Part shown: in pieces, positions 42,446 through 55,165 of the stretch | Numbering within the stretch: the stretch's first letter is position 1 | Layout: each line of letters starts with the position of its first letter | Assembly: GCF_004379255.2 (NCBI RefSeq) | Contig: NC_056035.1 | Location: 28,783,208-28,847,207, forward strand | From: Salvia splendens | Taxonomy: Eukaryota > Streptophyta > Magnoliopsida > Lamiales > Lamiaceae | Direction of reading: 5' to 3' | Length of the DNA: 64,000 bases | The notes under the pieces: model-generated | The model's input: only the letters and a program-made list of their open reading frames with translations | Databases searched by the model: none | What the model was told of the DNA's origin: nothing | Made by a program: the position numbers and the translations under genes

Positions 42446-44223
42446 ACTCATCCCCCCTAAAAGGAATTTCGTCCTCGAAATTCCCTCGGGTTTACATCAT
42501 TCCTATAAGCGTCGCATATACGTATGCCATTCCACGACATCCTATATCCTCATCTACATAGCGTATCCTCACTTCCATAACCAAACACAGAATGACATAC
42601 AAAATCACATAATCACATCTTAACACATAGCCACATTTTGCGATCACATAATAATATTATCATTATCTCTAATATATTTCAAGCACATTTGTCACATTAT
42701 CATTTCTTTACATAGTAATTTCCATGTTATTTGCATCTTTTCTTTGTCCACATGAGGCGCACATATCATATTCATCACGCATATGTATAATTCACATACT
42801 CATCATATATTGTATAGTCCCAATTGCATAGTCCCTATTCGGGCACTTATAGCCGACGAAGGGTGCATTTCACTTTCCACATATCATCATTTCATTACGT
42901 TTTCCTTTATTATCATTCACAACACTTCTTATCTTTTCCCTTTTTCCTTTCTTAAGTCATCATGTAACATCATTCTCTTCATGTATTATCACTTATCAGT
43001 TTATTTACCACAATTTCGTATTAATTTATCTGATCAATTTCTAGCAAAAATTGGGCAGCGTTTTCTCTATAACCAGTGCTTCCCCAAAACCAACAAGATA
43101 CAATGTTAATCACAGATTATCAAATTAAACCACCAAATCACAACATAATTCAAATATCAAGTCAGTATTCATCAACAACCATATTTATTTTCAAAACTCA
43201 TTCTTATCCATAACTAACACATTTACAGATCACAGACAACACTTTCAACCAGAATACCATTTTATATCATATAGCTCAATTTCAAACTCATATTTTTAGA
43301 CATATCTTATCATATACTATACAGCTCGCTTAGAGCATACATTCCCATTTTCCATTTCATTTCTGAATCATCATTCGGTTCTAACATTTATATAGCTCGT
43401 ATTCGAGCGCACACATAATTCTCACGGAGTTCACATTTCCAATCATATAATTTATTGTCTTGCACGATTATTCAGTTCATATTTCCATCACATCACGTCA
43501 TATCTCATATTGCCCGATTCGAAGTACACATGTAATCCATATAGGGGCACACATGTTCAGATCATATCATTTATTTCTTATTCGTCGCATTTTCTCATTC
43601 GCACATTTATGGTTTTATTCATATAATGCCTTATAGTTTCATATGTTTTCATATCAATATTTATCATTTTGCCAAACACATTTCCTTTCACATATTTCTA
43701 TACTTTTGTTTATCATTATAGGATATTACTTTATGACTCTTAATCCATCTTATATCAGACAATCCACATACCTTTGTGAATTTTCGTGTTACACTTTTAT
43801 ATCATGATGGTCACTTAGTCTATAACTTACTTTCTTTCCATATCATTCCTTTAACTCATTTTCTTCTCTTTTACTTATACTCTTTCATAATCTGCATATA
43901 TTTATTAGTATCTTTCATTAGGACATACTTTTCATCAACATTTTCAGACCCATCCTCCCTGAATTTTTTTTTTAAATCTTTTACACATACCGACGCTACC
44001 GAGATTAGAGCTATATGGGGTGGCCAGTCCCATATAACATCTTTCTCGGTCACACGGGAAACTATGTCCCGTACCTTGTTAACTTCTTTCCACTTTAGAC
44101 ATTAGCAGCTGCATCGAGTCACTGGTACTAACAGACAATTAAACCTATGTGGCATGTTTCTACACACTTTACTGAATCACTTCTTTCCAGAACCGCCTAA
44201 ACCTAGGCTCTGATACCAAAACT
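42446..44223 (-). other. Internal region 2 of the tandem array
   Basis: It is 1778 bp and nearly identical to internal 1. The PBS lies at 44207-44218. Private changes include caaattaaacc near 43124 and attagcag at 44101, which puts a stop (44102-44104 on the minus strand) in the 98-codon frame. Confidence 0.85.
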
Positions 44224-46802
44224 TGTAACACCCCTTACCCGGTAGGTAACCCACCGAATAAGTGATGTCACGTTTCAGTATCGAAAACCCGTGCTGAAAT
44301 TTTTCCTTTTTCTTTTTAGCTTAAAAGCATAATTAAAATCTATTACATTTAAAAACTTAACATTTATCCAGCGGAAGGTTAAAGATTAAACTATTACATA
44401 ACATGCCACGACTACTAAACCAAGTTGACCACCAGTGACTCGCCAAAGATGCAAAGCTGCGCAACACCACTGACATAATGTCGACTCTAACCTGCAGGGG
44501 GGAAAGAGGGGGAGTGAGCTCGAAAGCCCAGTAGCAATATCCAAACTACAGAATCCAACCCTCTCAGCTAAGACAATAGTAACTATAATAACTACATTAT
44601 TTCCTTTTTAATCTTTTGCTTGTTTTCATTTCAATTTCACAGATTTCCAAAATTACTTACAATCACATTATATCAAACTTATTTGTATTATCGTCATACA
44701 ACTTTTCCATATATTCTTACTCATGTCTCTTCAGAGATTTCATTCTTAATGCCATTTCCTTATTATCTTGACTTATTATTACAATATATATATTCCAAAT
44801 TCTCAGAATTTTCACACCAAAGCATACCTGTTCAGATACCCATATATATTCATCATATCATCCTCGTCATATTTCTCTTATGGTCTCTTGATAACATATT
44901 CATATATTTATTTCTATACTACAACATTTTCATTGTATCTTATAGCTTTGGTTTCTCCAGATTTCGCATATCATCATATATCATTTCGTATCACATTTTT
45001 CTCATTTTACCATTTATTTTCGTATACTATTCTTCCGTGTTAATTACCCCGAGCGGGGACCGTTCAACATAAAATATCATTTCCTCCGTGAGGACTGATC
45101 AACAATCATATCATATATCATATTTCACAAATCACATATCACATATCACATATTACAGATCCTTTATTCACAAGTCATCAGATATTAATTTTTTCTTATC
45201 TTATCATATATTACAGATCATTTATTCAGAAATCATCAGATATTATTTTATCTTATATTATCATATATCACAGATTACAGATCCTTTATTCAGAAATCAT
45301 CAGATATTATTTTCTCTTATAGCCCCAATATCTGTTTGGTTTCAGGCAGGGTACACGGACCAGATCAGAAACAGAATCAGATGCAGACGCGGATTTTGTC
45401 CTCGAGAGGACTCCGCACAGACCACCCATAGGGTGCAGACAGATAATCAGACCACCCATGAGGGTGCAGACAGATAATCAGACCACCCATGAGGGTGCGG
45501 ACAGATAATCAAACCACCCATTAGGGTGCAGATCAGACAGATCAGATAGGGGCCCATCAGATAACAGACGATCCTCGTTTCGGTTATCCAGAAGACGAGT
45601 GATCACAGATAATGCAGCGCTGCTGTCCTATGGCATGCCAATTGTACCCAACACATATGACCAAGCAAACAGGACGTTTTATTTCATATTCTTCTTTCAA
45701 ATCTCTTTTTCACATTTATTCCATTTCCAAATATCACTTCAGATAATCATTCTTATCGAATTCACAGACACTCTTTTTCATATATATTCAGATATTTTTT
45801 TTCATAATCTATTCAGACATATTTCACATTATTCGGATCTTCATAATTTATTACACTTCATTGCATATCATATCCATTGTCTTTATTCATATTCGTACCA
45901 TTTTTTTTTCCACAGATCATTCATATTAAAATTAATAAGAATCATAATAATCCACATATTAAATTATAAGCATATTTAAGCACATTATTTAAACATCTCA
46001 CATATAATCACATTATAGCACACATCATCTCAACCTAAAGAATCGAAAACCATAGAGAGGATACGCTACCTCGCAGGCTTATGAACATAAGCCTATTTCA
46101 CCTTGATACTTCTCTACCCTCTAAATCCACTCCTTTGTGATCAAAACGCACTATATGCTCCTTCGCTCGATTTGCTGGCGGATACAAGATTACCCGATCG
46201 ATTTACCGATTAAATGACAAATATTTGGAAATTAAAAAGCTTAAGCTTTTGGTCTTCCATGGAGAGGGGGAGGACGTGCTTCTGGCTGAAATGAGGGGGG
46301 GTTTGGAGTTGATGATAGACAAAAGAATTCTCTAGAGAATTCTAATCATTATTTAATTATTTAGTTAGTTTTTAAATAAATTAATTATCTTGTAACATTT
46401 TATTGCCCTATCATATGATATCACATTTAGGAACTCTTTATATCATCATTTAGCATTTAAATTCTAGTTTAAGGCAAAATTATTCCTGTCTATATCTTCA
46501 AAAGTTTCGCCGATCGTTTTCGTTAAAAACTGAAATTATCGGCGATAGAAATTTTTTTAATTACCTTCAAATGGCCCAAAACAATTCCTCACATTATCAA
46601 CAATTATTCTAGGCCATAATTTGTAATTTATAAAATTATTACCCCTTAGCTTCGATTTATGATTTTACACGGACAAAAGAAATTGCCGAAAATTGACTAA
46701 TCGGCATTTCGTATCAAATTTATACCTTACGGTTTAACTTAACTACTATTCCTCACCACATATCCAAACCTTTTATTGGTGCCTATAATTCGGGATGTTA
46801 CA
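44224..46802 (-). repeat. LTR3 of the tandem array (2579 bp, mosaic, contracted minisatellite)
   Basis: It has the same mosaic of diagnostic states as LTR2 (LTR4-like left, LTR1-like right) but only three 71-bp units. The contraction is precisely four repeat units, as expected from slippage or unequal exchange within the array. Confidence 0.9.
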
Positions 46803-48580
46803 ACTCATCCCCCCTAAAAGGAATTTCGTCCTCGAAATTCCCTCGGGTTTACATCATTCCTATAAGCGTCGCATATACGTATGCCATTCCACGACATCCT
46901 ATATCCTCATCTACATAGCGTATCCTCACTTCCATAACCAAACACAGAATGACATACAAAATCACATAATCACATCTTAACACATAGCCACATTTTGCGA
47001 TCACATAATAATATTATCATTATCTCTAATATATTTCATGCACATTTGTCACATTATCATTTCTTTACATAGTAATTTCCATGTTATTTGCATCTTTTCT
47101 TTGTCCACATGAGGCGCACATATCATATTCATCACGCATATGTATAATTCACATACTCATCATATATTGTATAGTCCCAATTGCATAGTCCCTATTCGGG
47201 CACTTATAGCCGACGAAGGGTGCATTTCACTTTCCACATATCATCATTTCATTACGTTTTCCTTTATTATCATTCACAACACTTCTTATCTTTTCCCTTT
47301 TTCCTTTCTTAAGTCATCATGTAACATCATTCTCTTCATGTATTATCACTTATCAGTTTATTTACCACAATTTCGTATTAATTTATCTGATCAATTTCTA
47401 GCAAAAATTGGGCAGCGTTTTCTCTATAACCAGTGCTTCCCCAAAACCAACAAGATACAATGTTAATCACAGATTATCAAATCAAACCACCAAATCACAA
47501 CATAATTCAAATATCAAGTCAGTATTCATCAACAACCATATTTATTTTCAAAACTCATTCTTATCCATAACTAACACATTTACAGATCACAGACAACACT
47601 TTCAACCAGAATACCATTTTATATCATATAGCTCAATTTCAAACTCATATTTTTAGACATATCTTATCATATACTATACAGCTCGCTTAGAGCATACATT
47701 CCCATTTTCCATTTCATTTCTGAATCATCATTCGGTTCTAACATTTATATAGCTCGTATTCGAGCGCACACATAATTCTCACGGAGTTCACATTTCCAAT
47801 CATATAATTTATTGTCTTGCACGATTATTCAGTTCATATTTCCATCACATCACGTCATATCTCATATTGCCCGATTCGAAGTACACATGTAATCCATATA
47901 GGGGCACACATGTTCAGATCATATCATTTATTTCTTATTCGTCGCATTTTCTCATTCGCACATTTATGGTTTTATTCATATAATGCCTTATAGTTTCATA
48001 TGTTTTCATATCAATATTTATCATTTTGCCAAACACATTTCCTTTCACATATTTCTATACTTTTGTTTATCATTATAGGATATTACTTTATGACTCTTAA
48101 TCCATCTTATATCAGACAATCCACATACCTTTGTGAATTTTCGTGTTACACTTTTATATCATGATGGTCACTTAGTCTATAACTTACTTTCTTTCCATAT
48201 CATTCCTTTAACTCATTTTCTTCTCTTTTACTTATACTCTTTCATAATCTGCATATATTTATTAGTATCTTTCATTAGGACATACTTTTCATCAACATTT
48301 TCAGACCCATCCTCCCTGAATTTTTTTTTTAAATCTTTTACACATACCGACGCTACCGAGATTAGAGCTATATGGGGTGGCCAGTCCCATATAACATCTT
48401 TCTCGGTCACACGGGAAACTATGTCCCGTACCTTGTTAACTTCTTTCCACTTTAGACATAAGCAGCTGCATCGAGTCACTGGTACTAACAGACAATTAAA
48501 CCTATGTGGCATGTTTCTACACACTTTACTGAATCACTTCTTTCCAGAACCGCCTAAACCTAGGCTCTGATACCAAAACT
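46803..48580 (-). other. Internal region 3 of the tandem array
   Basis: It is 1778 bp, with PBS at 48564-48575 and an intact 98-codon frame at 48228-48524. A private change tttcatgcacat near 47037 (tttcaagcacat elsewhere) distinguishes it. Confidence 0.85.
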
Positions 48581-51442
48581 TGTAACACCCCTTACCCGGT
48601 AGGTAACCCACCGAATAAGTGATGTCACGTTTCAGTATCGAAAACCCGTGCTGAAATTTTTCCTTTTTCTTTTAGCTTAAAAGCATAATTAAAATCTATT
48701 ACATTTAAAAACTTAACATTTATCCAGCGGAAGGTTAAAGATTAAACTATTACATAACATGCCACGACTACTAAACCAAGTTGACCACCAGTGACTCGCC
48801 AAAGATGCAAAGCTGCGCAACACCACTGACATAATGTCGACTCTAACCTGCAGGGGGGAAAGAGGGGGAGTGAGCTCGAAAGCCCAGTAGCAATATCCAA
48901 ACTACAGAATCCAACCCTCTCAGCTAAGACAATAGTAACTATAATAACTACATTATTTCCTTTTTAATCTTTTGCTTGTTTTCATTTCAATTTCACAGAT
49001 TTCCAAAATTACTTACAATCACATTATATCAAACTTATTTGTATTATCGTCATACAACTTTTCCATATATTCTTACTCATGTCTCTTCAGAGATTTCATT
49101 CTTAATGCCATTTCCTTATTATCTTGACTTATTATTACAATATATATATTCCAAATTCTCAGAATTTTCACACCAAAGCATACCTGTTCAGATACCCATA
49201 TATATTCATCATATCATCCTCGTCATATTTCTCTTATGGTCTCTTGATAACATATTCATATATTTATTTCTATACTACAACATTTTCATTGTATCTTATA
49301 GCTTTGGTTTCTCCAGATTTCGCATATCATCATATATCATTTCGTATCACATTTTTCTCATTTTACCATTTATTTTCGTATACTATTCTTCCGTGTTAAT
49401 TACCCCGAGCGGGGACCGTTCAACATAAAATATCATTTCCTCCGTGAGGACTGATCAACAATCATATCATATATCATATTTCACAAATCACATATCACAT
49501 ATCACATATTACAGATCCTTTATTCACAAGTCATCAGATATTAATTTTTTCTTATCTTATCATATATTACAGATCATTTATTCAGAAATCATCAGATATT
49601 ATTTTATCTTATATTATCATATATCACATATTACAGATTACAGATCATTTATTCAGAAATCATCAGATATTATTTTATCTTATATTATCATATATCACGG
49701 ATTACAGCTTACAGATCATTTATTCAGAAATCATCAGATATTATTTTATCTTATATTATCATATATCACAGATTACAGATTACAGATCATTTATTCAGAA
49801 ATCATCAGATATTATTTTATCTTATATTATCATATATCACAGATTACAGCTTACAGATCATTTATTCAGAAATCATCAGATATTATTTTATCTTATATTA
49901 TCATATATCACAGATTACAGATCCTTTATTCAGAAATCATCAGATATTATTTTCTCTTATAGCCCCAATATCTGTTTGGTTTCAGGCAGGGTACACGGAC
50001 CAGATCAGAAACAGAATCAGATGCAGACGCGGATTTTGTCCTCGAGAGGACTCCGCACAGACCACCCATAGGGTGCAGACAGATAATCAGACCACCCATG
50101 AGGGTGCAGACAGATAATCAGACCACCCATGAGGGTGCGGACAGATAATCAAACCACCCATTAGGGTGCAGATCAGACAGATCAGATAGGGGCCCATCAG
50201 ATAACAGACGATCCTCGCTTCGGTTATCCAGAAGACGAGTGATCACAGATAATGCAGCGCTGCTGTCCTATGGCATGCCAATTGTACCCAACACATATGA
50301 CCAAGCAAACAGGACGTTTTATTTCATATTCTTCTTTCAAATCTCTTTTTCACATATATTCCATTTCCAAATATCACTTCAGATAATCATTCTTATCGAA
50401 TTCACAGACACTCTTTTTCATATATATTCAGATATTTTTTTTCATAATCTATTCAGACATATTTCACATTATTCAGATCTTCATAATTTATTACACTTCA
50501 TTGCATATCATATCCATTGTCTTTATTCATATTCGTACCATTTTTTTTTCCACAGATCATTCATATTAAAATTAATAAGAATCATAATAATCCACATATT
50601 AAATTATAAGCATATTTAAGCACATTATTTAAACATCTCACATATAATCACATTATAGCACACATCATCTCAACCTAAAGAATCGAAAACCATAGAGAGG
50701 ATACGCTACCTCGCAGGCTTATGAACATAAGCCTATTTCACCTTGATACTTCTCTACCCTCTAAATCCACTCCTTTGTGATCAAAACGCACTATATGCTC
50801 CTTCGCTCGATTTGCTGGCGGATACAAGATTACCCAATCGATTTACCGATTAAATGACAAATATTTGGAAATTAAAAAGCTTAAGCTTTTGGTCTTCCAT
50901 GGAGAGGGGGAGGACGTGCTTCTGGCTGAAATGAGGGGGGGTTTAGAGTTGATGATAGACAAAAGAATTCTCTAGAGAATTCTAATCATTATTTAATTAT
51001 TTAGTTAGTTTTTAAATAAATTAATTATCTTGTAACATTTTATTGCCCTATCATATGATATCACATTTAGGAACTCTTTATATCATCATTTAGCATTTAA
51101 ATTCTAGTTTAAGGCAAAATTATTCCTGTCTATATCTTCAAAAGTTTCGCCGATCGTTTTCATTAAAAACTGAAATTATCGGCGATAGAAATTTTTTTAA
51201 TTACCTTCAAATGGCCCAAAACAATTCCTCACATTATCAACAATTATTCTAGGCCATAATTTGTAATTTATAAAATTATTACCCCTTAGCTTCGATTTAT
51301 GATTTTACACGGACAAAAGAAATTGCCGAAAATTGACTAATCGGCATTTCGTATCAAATTTATACCTTACGGTTTAACTTAACTACTATTCCTCACCACA
51401 TATCCAAACCTTTTATTGGTGCCTATAATTCGGGATGTTACA
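48581..51442 (-). repeat. LTR4 of the tandem array (2862 bp, 5' LTR)
   Basis: Private right-half states: cctcgcttcgg near 50218, cacatatattcc near 50356, ttcagatctt near 50475, tacccaatcg near 50835, ggtttagag near 50942 and ttcattaaaa near 51160. One T is lost near 48670. It has seven minisatellite units. In minus orientation it is the 5' LTR of the insertion. Confidence 0.9.
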
Positions 51443-51447
51443 GAAAC

Positions 51448-51881
51448 TCTCATAACCTGACGCGTCAGTGGTATAACATTGACTTAAGAGTGATTCGATC
51501 TTAACATCCCTGGTGAGGAATGAGTGATCGAGTGAATCCAACAATTAGGAAGTCAATAAGGTATCTTGGCGAACTGACAGACCGATTAGGTAGAAGAGGG
51601 AAAAGGGAGGATTTGGAGATTGTAGACGAATCGGATAGACCTTAAGCTTGTGGGGACGACTGCTTAAAAAGTTGAAGCTAGTTCATGCCTTTGTGTTTTT
51701 TTTGTGTTTTTCTTTTAGTGTTTATTTTCTTTTTTTTATGAGTCTGTAGTATGTCTAGATCTAGGAGTTTTTGGTTTTGTTGTGTCTGTGAGTCAAGGAT
51801 AACCATGCATTGAAATTCGCCTTATTTCTATTTTTCTTGTCTTCATACTTGAGGAAAATTATGTTTTAAGTGTGAGCAGTT
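51448..51881 (+). other. Non-coding tract and PPT of Athila element 2, continued
   Basis: This resumes the sequence interrupted at 34934. It matches element 1 around 5440-5750, ending in ttgaggaaaattatgttttaag and gtgtgagcagt immediately before the 3' LTR. No coding. Confidence 0.7.
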
Positions 51882-53375
51882 TGATAAAGCTAATTTCGTG
51901 CATTGGTTAAAGGGTTAAATTCATGCATTTGCGGGGTCTAACACATGTTTTAAGCCAGGTGTGTAGAAGGTTTTCGCCAGGTCCAGGAAAAGAAGAGGAC
52001 ATTTGCATGGTGCAAGGAAACTGGCGAATAAATGAGCAATTTGGAGAAAATGACTGGACGGAGGAGACAACGAAGCTGAAGGGTAGAATGGAGATTTCTA
52101 CGAAGGCTTCTAGAAGATCAACTCCGCGCCTATATAAAGAGGAGAGCATGCAATCTGAAAAGGAGGACTCGGTGGAGGACTTGTGACCAGAATATAGCTC
52201 GTAGCTCACTCACTTTTACACACTTGGGGGGAATGTTCGGGAATTTGTAGGGGTTTGGTTCATTTCACTAGTAGTCAGTAGTTGGGTAACACCATCCTTG
52301 TGGAGGACGAAGATACAATTGAATCGCTTTCGTTTTAATTTGATGTCGTGAATTTCACCGAGCTTCGTTGTTCGAAGCTCGGCCTAGTTTCATGTTGAAT
52401 TTCCGTTGGTTTGTGCAATTTCTCTTTTCCGTATTTGAGCTGCTGTTGATTTCGATTATGGATGCGAATTGTTTGGAGTTTGATGTAGTTGCTGAGTTGG
52501 ATGTTTGATTTTTGCGTTGGTTTACTGAGTTTGAGTGGAATTATTGGAGACTTGTGTTGATCGGGGCAGATCTGTTGAAATCGGAAGTTATGGAGTTGAT
52601 GTAGTGGATTGTTGGGTTCAGAATGCTTCGATCCGGAGTGTATTAAGCATCCGACGTCTGGATCTGAAACAGAGGATTCGTGATTGATGCTTAGTTTTCG
52701 TGTGTTCGTTTCATTCCGTCTAGTATATGTAGATCTGTTTAATTTCCAGCTAATTGCAAGTTTCCGACGTCCGAATTTTTATATCTTGTTTGAATCTGGG
52801 TATGTGCTATGTTTTCTTCATGTTCGCGTTTGAATCAGCTGATGAGATGCATGTCAGAGTTAGTTAAATTCATAGTTTGTTATTGCAGTTTTTATTCCGT
52901 ACTTGTTGTTTCTGGAAGATGGTCCCCGCAGTTTACTCACTTTCTGTCTAGCTTTATTAGGAAGTTATTTGCTCGGTCTAAGAAGTTAGTTTAATAATTC
53001 GTAGTTATAAGGATGTTGATGTCAGCATGATGTTTACAGTTTCCTAGGTCTAGTATTTGATTTCCTGCCTAGGTCTAGTAGTAATTAAACCTCAACCTAA
53101 AATTGCGTGGCAGCAGTCATTCACCATTTCCAAGGTCTTCTAAATGCTTTCTTACGCGTCCATCTTCGTGGGATCGATCCCTGCTTCCCTGTACTAATTC
53201 ATAGGATAGCGGGTTGAGGGTTTTGAACGCGGAATCAGTGTGTCCAACGACTGAGATTTCTGATATCCTCTGAGTTCCTAGACCTCGTGATCTAGCGGAT
53301 TCTCTGGATCTGAGAAGCTTGACCTAGCATTAAAAGCACACACGTTTCCAGAATCGAGTGTTCAGTAAGCATAAG
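51882..53375 (+). repeat. 3' LTR of Athila element 2
   Basis: It starts TGATAAAGCTAATTTCG after the purine tract. It contains a TATA (52130-52141) and the gggatcgatccctgcttccc block near 53171-53190, shared with element 1's LTR. The right end is approximate: by about 53385 the sequence matches the intron of the adjacent minus-strand gene. Confidence 0.65.
52130..52141 (+). promoter_or_regulatory. TATA box of the Athila-2 LTR
   Basis: The sequence cctatataaaga lies about 250 bases into the LTR with a purine-rich leader downstream, comparable to the TATA at 6061-6078 in element 1. Confidence 0.55.
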
Positions 53376-53477
53376 AAAGAGGTTAATATTGAGTCGTAAG
53401 TGTCATAACAAAACTATTGTGTAATAGACAAATCATCACAATCATAGCAAGTTATTACTATTTTTTCATGTATATAC

Positions 53478-54390
53478 CTTTTCCAGATTTTGATACATGT
53501 TTATCCGTCTCTTTCCCTTTAGCCCCTTCTTGAATGATTTTTGTATGAGTTCCCATATCTGAAAGCATATTGCAGCTACGTGATACTTTTACAGAAACAT
53601 ATTACAAATATTAAACAAAAATGACATTTATATAAACTCCAGCCTGTCACCAAAGATCACACTTTTTTTCCCACAAACAATGGGTAGTACCTAACCAGCA
53701 CAGAGAGGAATATATGACATGTTCCAACTTAATCCAAGTATCATAACAAAACAAAAGTGAATTACAGATACAATCACAATCATATCAAGTAAGTACTAGT
53801 TGGGAGCAGCACGCACCTTTTCCAGAAATGGGTAAATCACCTGCAGACTCTTTCTCTTTTTCAATTTGTGGAAAGACTTTGCTATGTGTTTCCATAACTG
53901 AAACATAAATAAATTATCGTATAACATTACAACAAACAAAGCATATAAATATTCATTTATTCCATAACTCTTTTCACATATATGGCATACTTATTCATCA
54001 GTAATTAAAGAGCAGAGCTACAATAAGGTTAAAAATGTATAAATTTAACCTTGATTTATGTCATGGATATCAGGAATGGCTTCAGTTGAGGGTTCTGTTG
54101 AATTTTCGACTTTTGGTTATGAAACAAAAAAAACACAATTAAATACCAAATTCCAAAATAGAATCAAAACTACAGGCATCAAAATACCAGAATTTGGTAT
54201 CGTATTTCCTTTCGGAGCTTTTGGAATCCTTGGTAGCTTTTTCTTCGAGGACGTTCTCTGATAAACTACGTGAACAACAAACTGATGTTATTAATCGGCT
54301 TGATTTTGTCAACTTCAAGTCATGGGTTACAACATCTTACTTACCTTTTCCGTCATGAGTAGCGGATCCAGATGCTCTAGTGTTGACCAT
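53478..54390 (-). CDS. Unrecognised multi-exon plant gene, 3'-truncated by the Athila LTR
   Basis: Predicted exons on the minus strand: 54390-54345 (ATG, MVNTRASGSATHDGK), 54257-54174, 54109-54050, 53897-53817 and 53558-53478. Each internal exon has AG before it and GT after it, all introns are phase 1, and the internal exon lengths (84, 60, 81, 81) are multiples of three. That pattern is unlikely by chance. The last two exons are duplicates: VMETHSKVFPQIEKEKESAG and DMGTHTKIIQEGAKGKETDK start alike, and both end in an SGK segment. Their introns are also similar (gatatgattgtgattg versus gctatgattgtgatga). The product is Lys/Glu/Ser-rich, probably disordered. The gene is cut at about 53385. 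The first exon's frame stays open 64 codons upstream without an ATG. The exact end of exon 2 is least certain. Confidence 0.5.
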
Positions 54391-54900
54391 GGTTGAATTA
54401 GATGTTTTCTTCCCCTTCTTCGTCGAGTTTTGGATTCGGACTAGGTTTTTGGTCGAGGAAACGGTTTTTCTGGCAGAGGTGATTTTTGGTGCAGGCGATG
54501 ATGAAATAGTGGAGGGGATGACTAATTTGTAGAGCTTTGTATGGTTTGGGCGATTCGGATGCCAAGAAGATTTGGGTGTTTTTTAGAGCAGATTCAAGGG
54601 TTTGGGCTTTTTGAGTTCAGATTTTGGTGAGAGAGACGAATTGAATGGCGCGGGAACCGAAGAATCAGATTAATAACGTATGGAGTAATGTTCCAATTAA
54701 TCCGCTCTTAAAAAATGGAAGGCAGTTGTTTATATTTTATATACCTAAATTACCCTTACATGACACAGAACACTCCTATTATAATCGTTCACAACAGCAG
54801 ATCGTGGCCATTCATTTCCAGATCTCACGGTCCATATTTGGTCTGTATTTCTTTACATAAGGGCTTCTTTTGGTAGATTAAAACCCTATATATATATATA
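54391..54900 (-). promoter_or_regulatory. Probable leader and promoter of the multi-exon gene
   Basis: On the minus strand, ggtatataaaatata at about 54731-54744 is a good TATA. It is followed by ctctctcaccaaaatctg near 54620-54640, which resembles a 5' UTR, and then a Lys/Ser/Thr-rich open stretch before the ATG at 54390. Assigned from position and composition only. Confidence 0.4.
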
Positions 54901-55165
54901 TAGGTCCATGATCAATTGAGATTTTTTAGGCTAATTGAGAAATGAGATGCAATCTCATCCACTCATTTTTATTAAATGAGTTGTCCAGATTTTGCCACAC
55001 AAAAAATATTTTTAGATTAATTAATTGTGAAAGGGCATAGTGGTAATTTTATATTCTAATTATGATTTAATCAGGGTTCTTTCAATTTGGGCGATTTCTG
55101 TGACCAGTCGCTAAATCCACCGCCCTTCACCACCTCTCCCGCCTAATCCTCTGCCGCCCTCCGCC

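Larger units (their letters stand above)
34935..51442 (-). mobile_element. Tandem array of a non-autonomous Ty3/gypsy element: four LTRs and three internals
   Basis: The order on the plus strand is LTR1 34935-37804, internal 37805-39581, LTR2 39582-42445, internal 42446-44223, LTR3 44224-46802, internal 46803-48580, LTR4 48581-51442. LTRs begin TGTAACACCCC and end GGGATGTTACA. Only one target duplication exists, GAAAC at 34930-34934 and 51443-51447, so the whole array occupies one insertion site. The element is minus-oriented: each internal has a tRNA-iMet PBS at its right end and a purine tract at its left end. No gag or pol is present, so it is a LARD-like, non-autonomous element. Confidence 0.93.
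30697..53375 (+). mobile_element. Athila-like element 2 (pol tail to 3' LTR), split by a 16.5-kb insertion
   Basis: Pieces are 30697-34934 and 51443-about 53375. The left piece starts inside the end of pol, carries the env-like ORF, hairpin repeats and a 31-bp repeat. The right piece resumes the same non-coding tract and ends in the 3' LTR. Continuity is shown by the GAAAC duplication flanking the insertion and by colinearity with element 1 (ccttaagcttgtggggacga at 51640 versus 5542). The 5' half was lost when element C inserted and a deletion followed. Confidence 0.8.

Noticed and set aside
34935..51442. The tandem array as a pure assembly duplication
   Set aside because: Units differ by private substitutions, by exactly four minisatellite units in LTR3, and show a coherent mosaic, which an assembly copy error would not create. 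A long-read check is still needed for the exact copy number.
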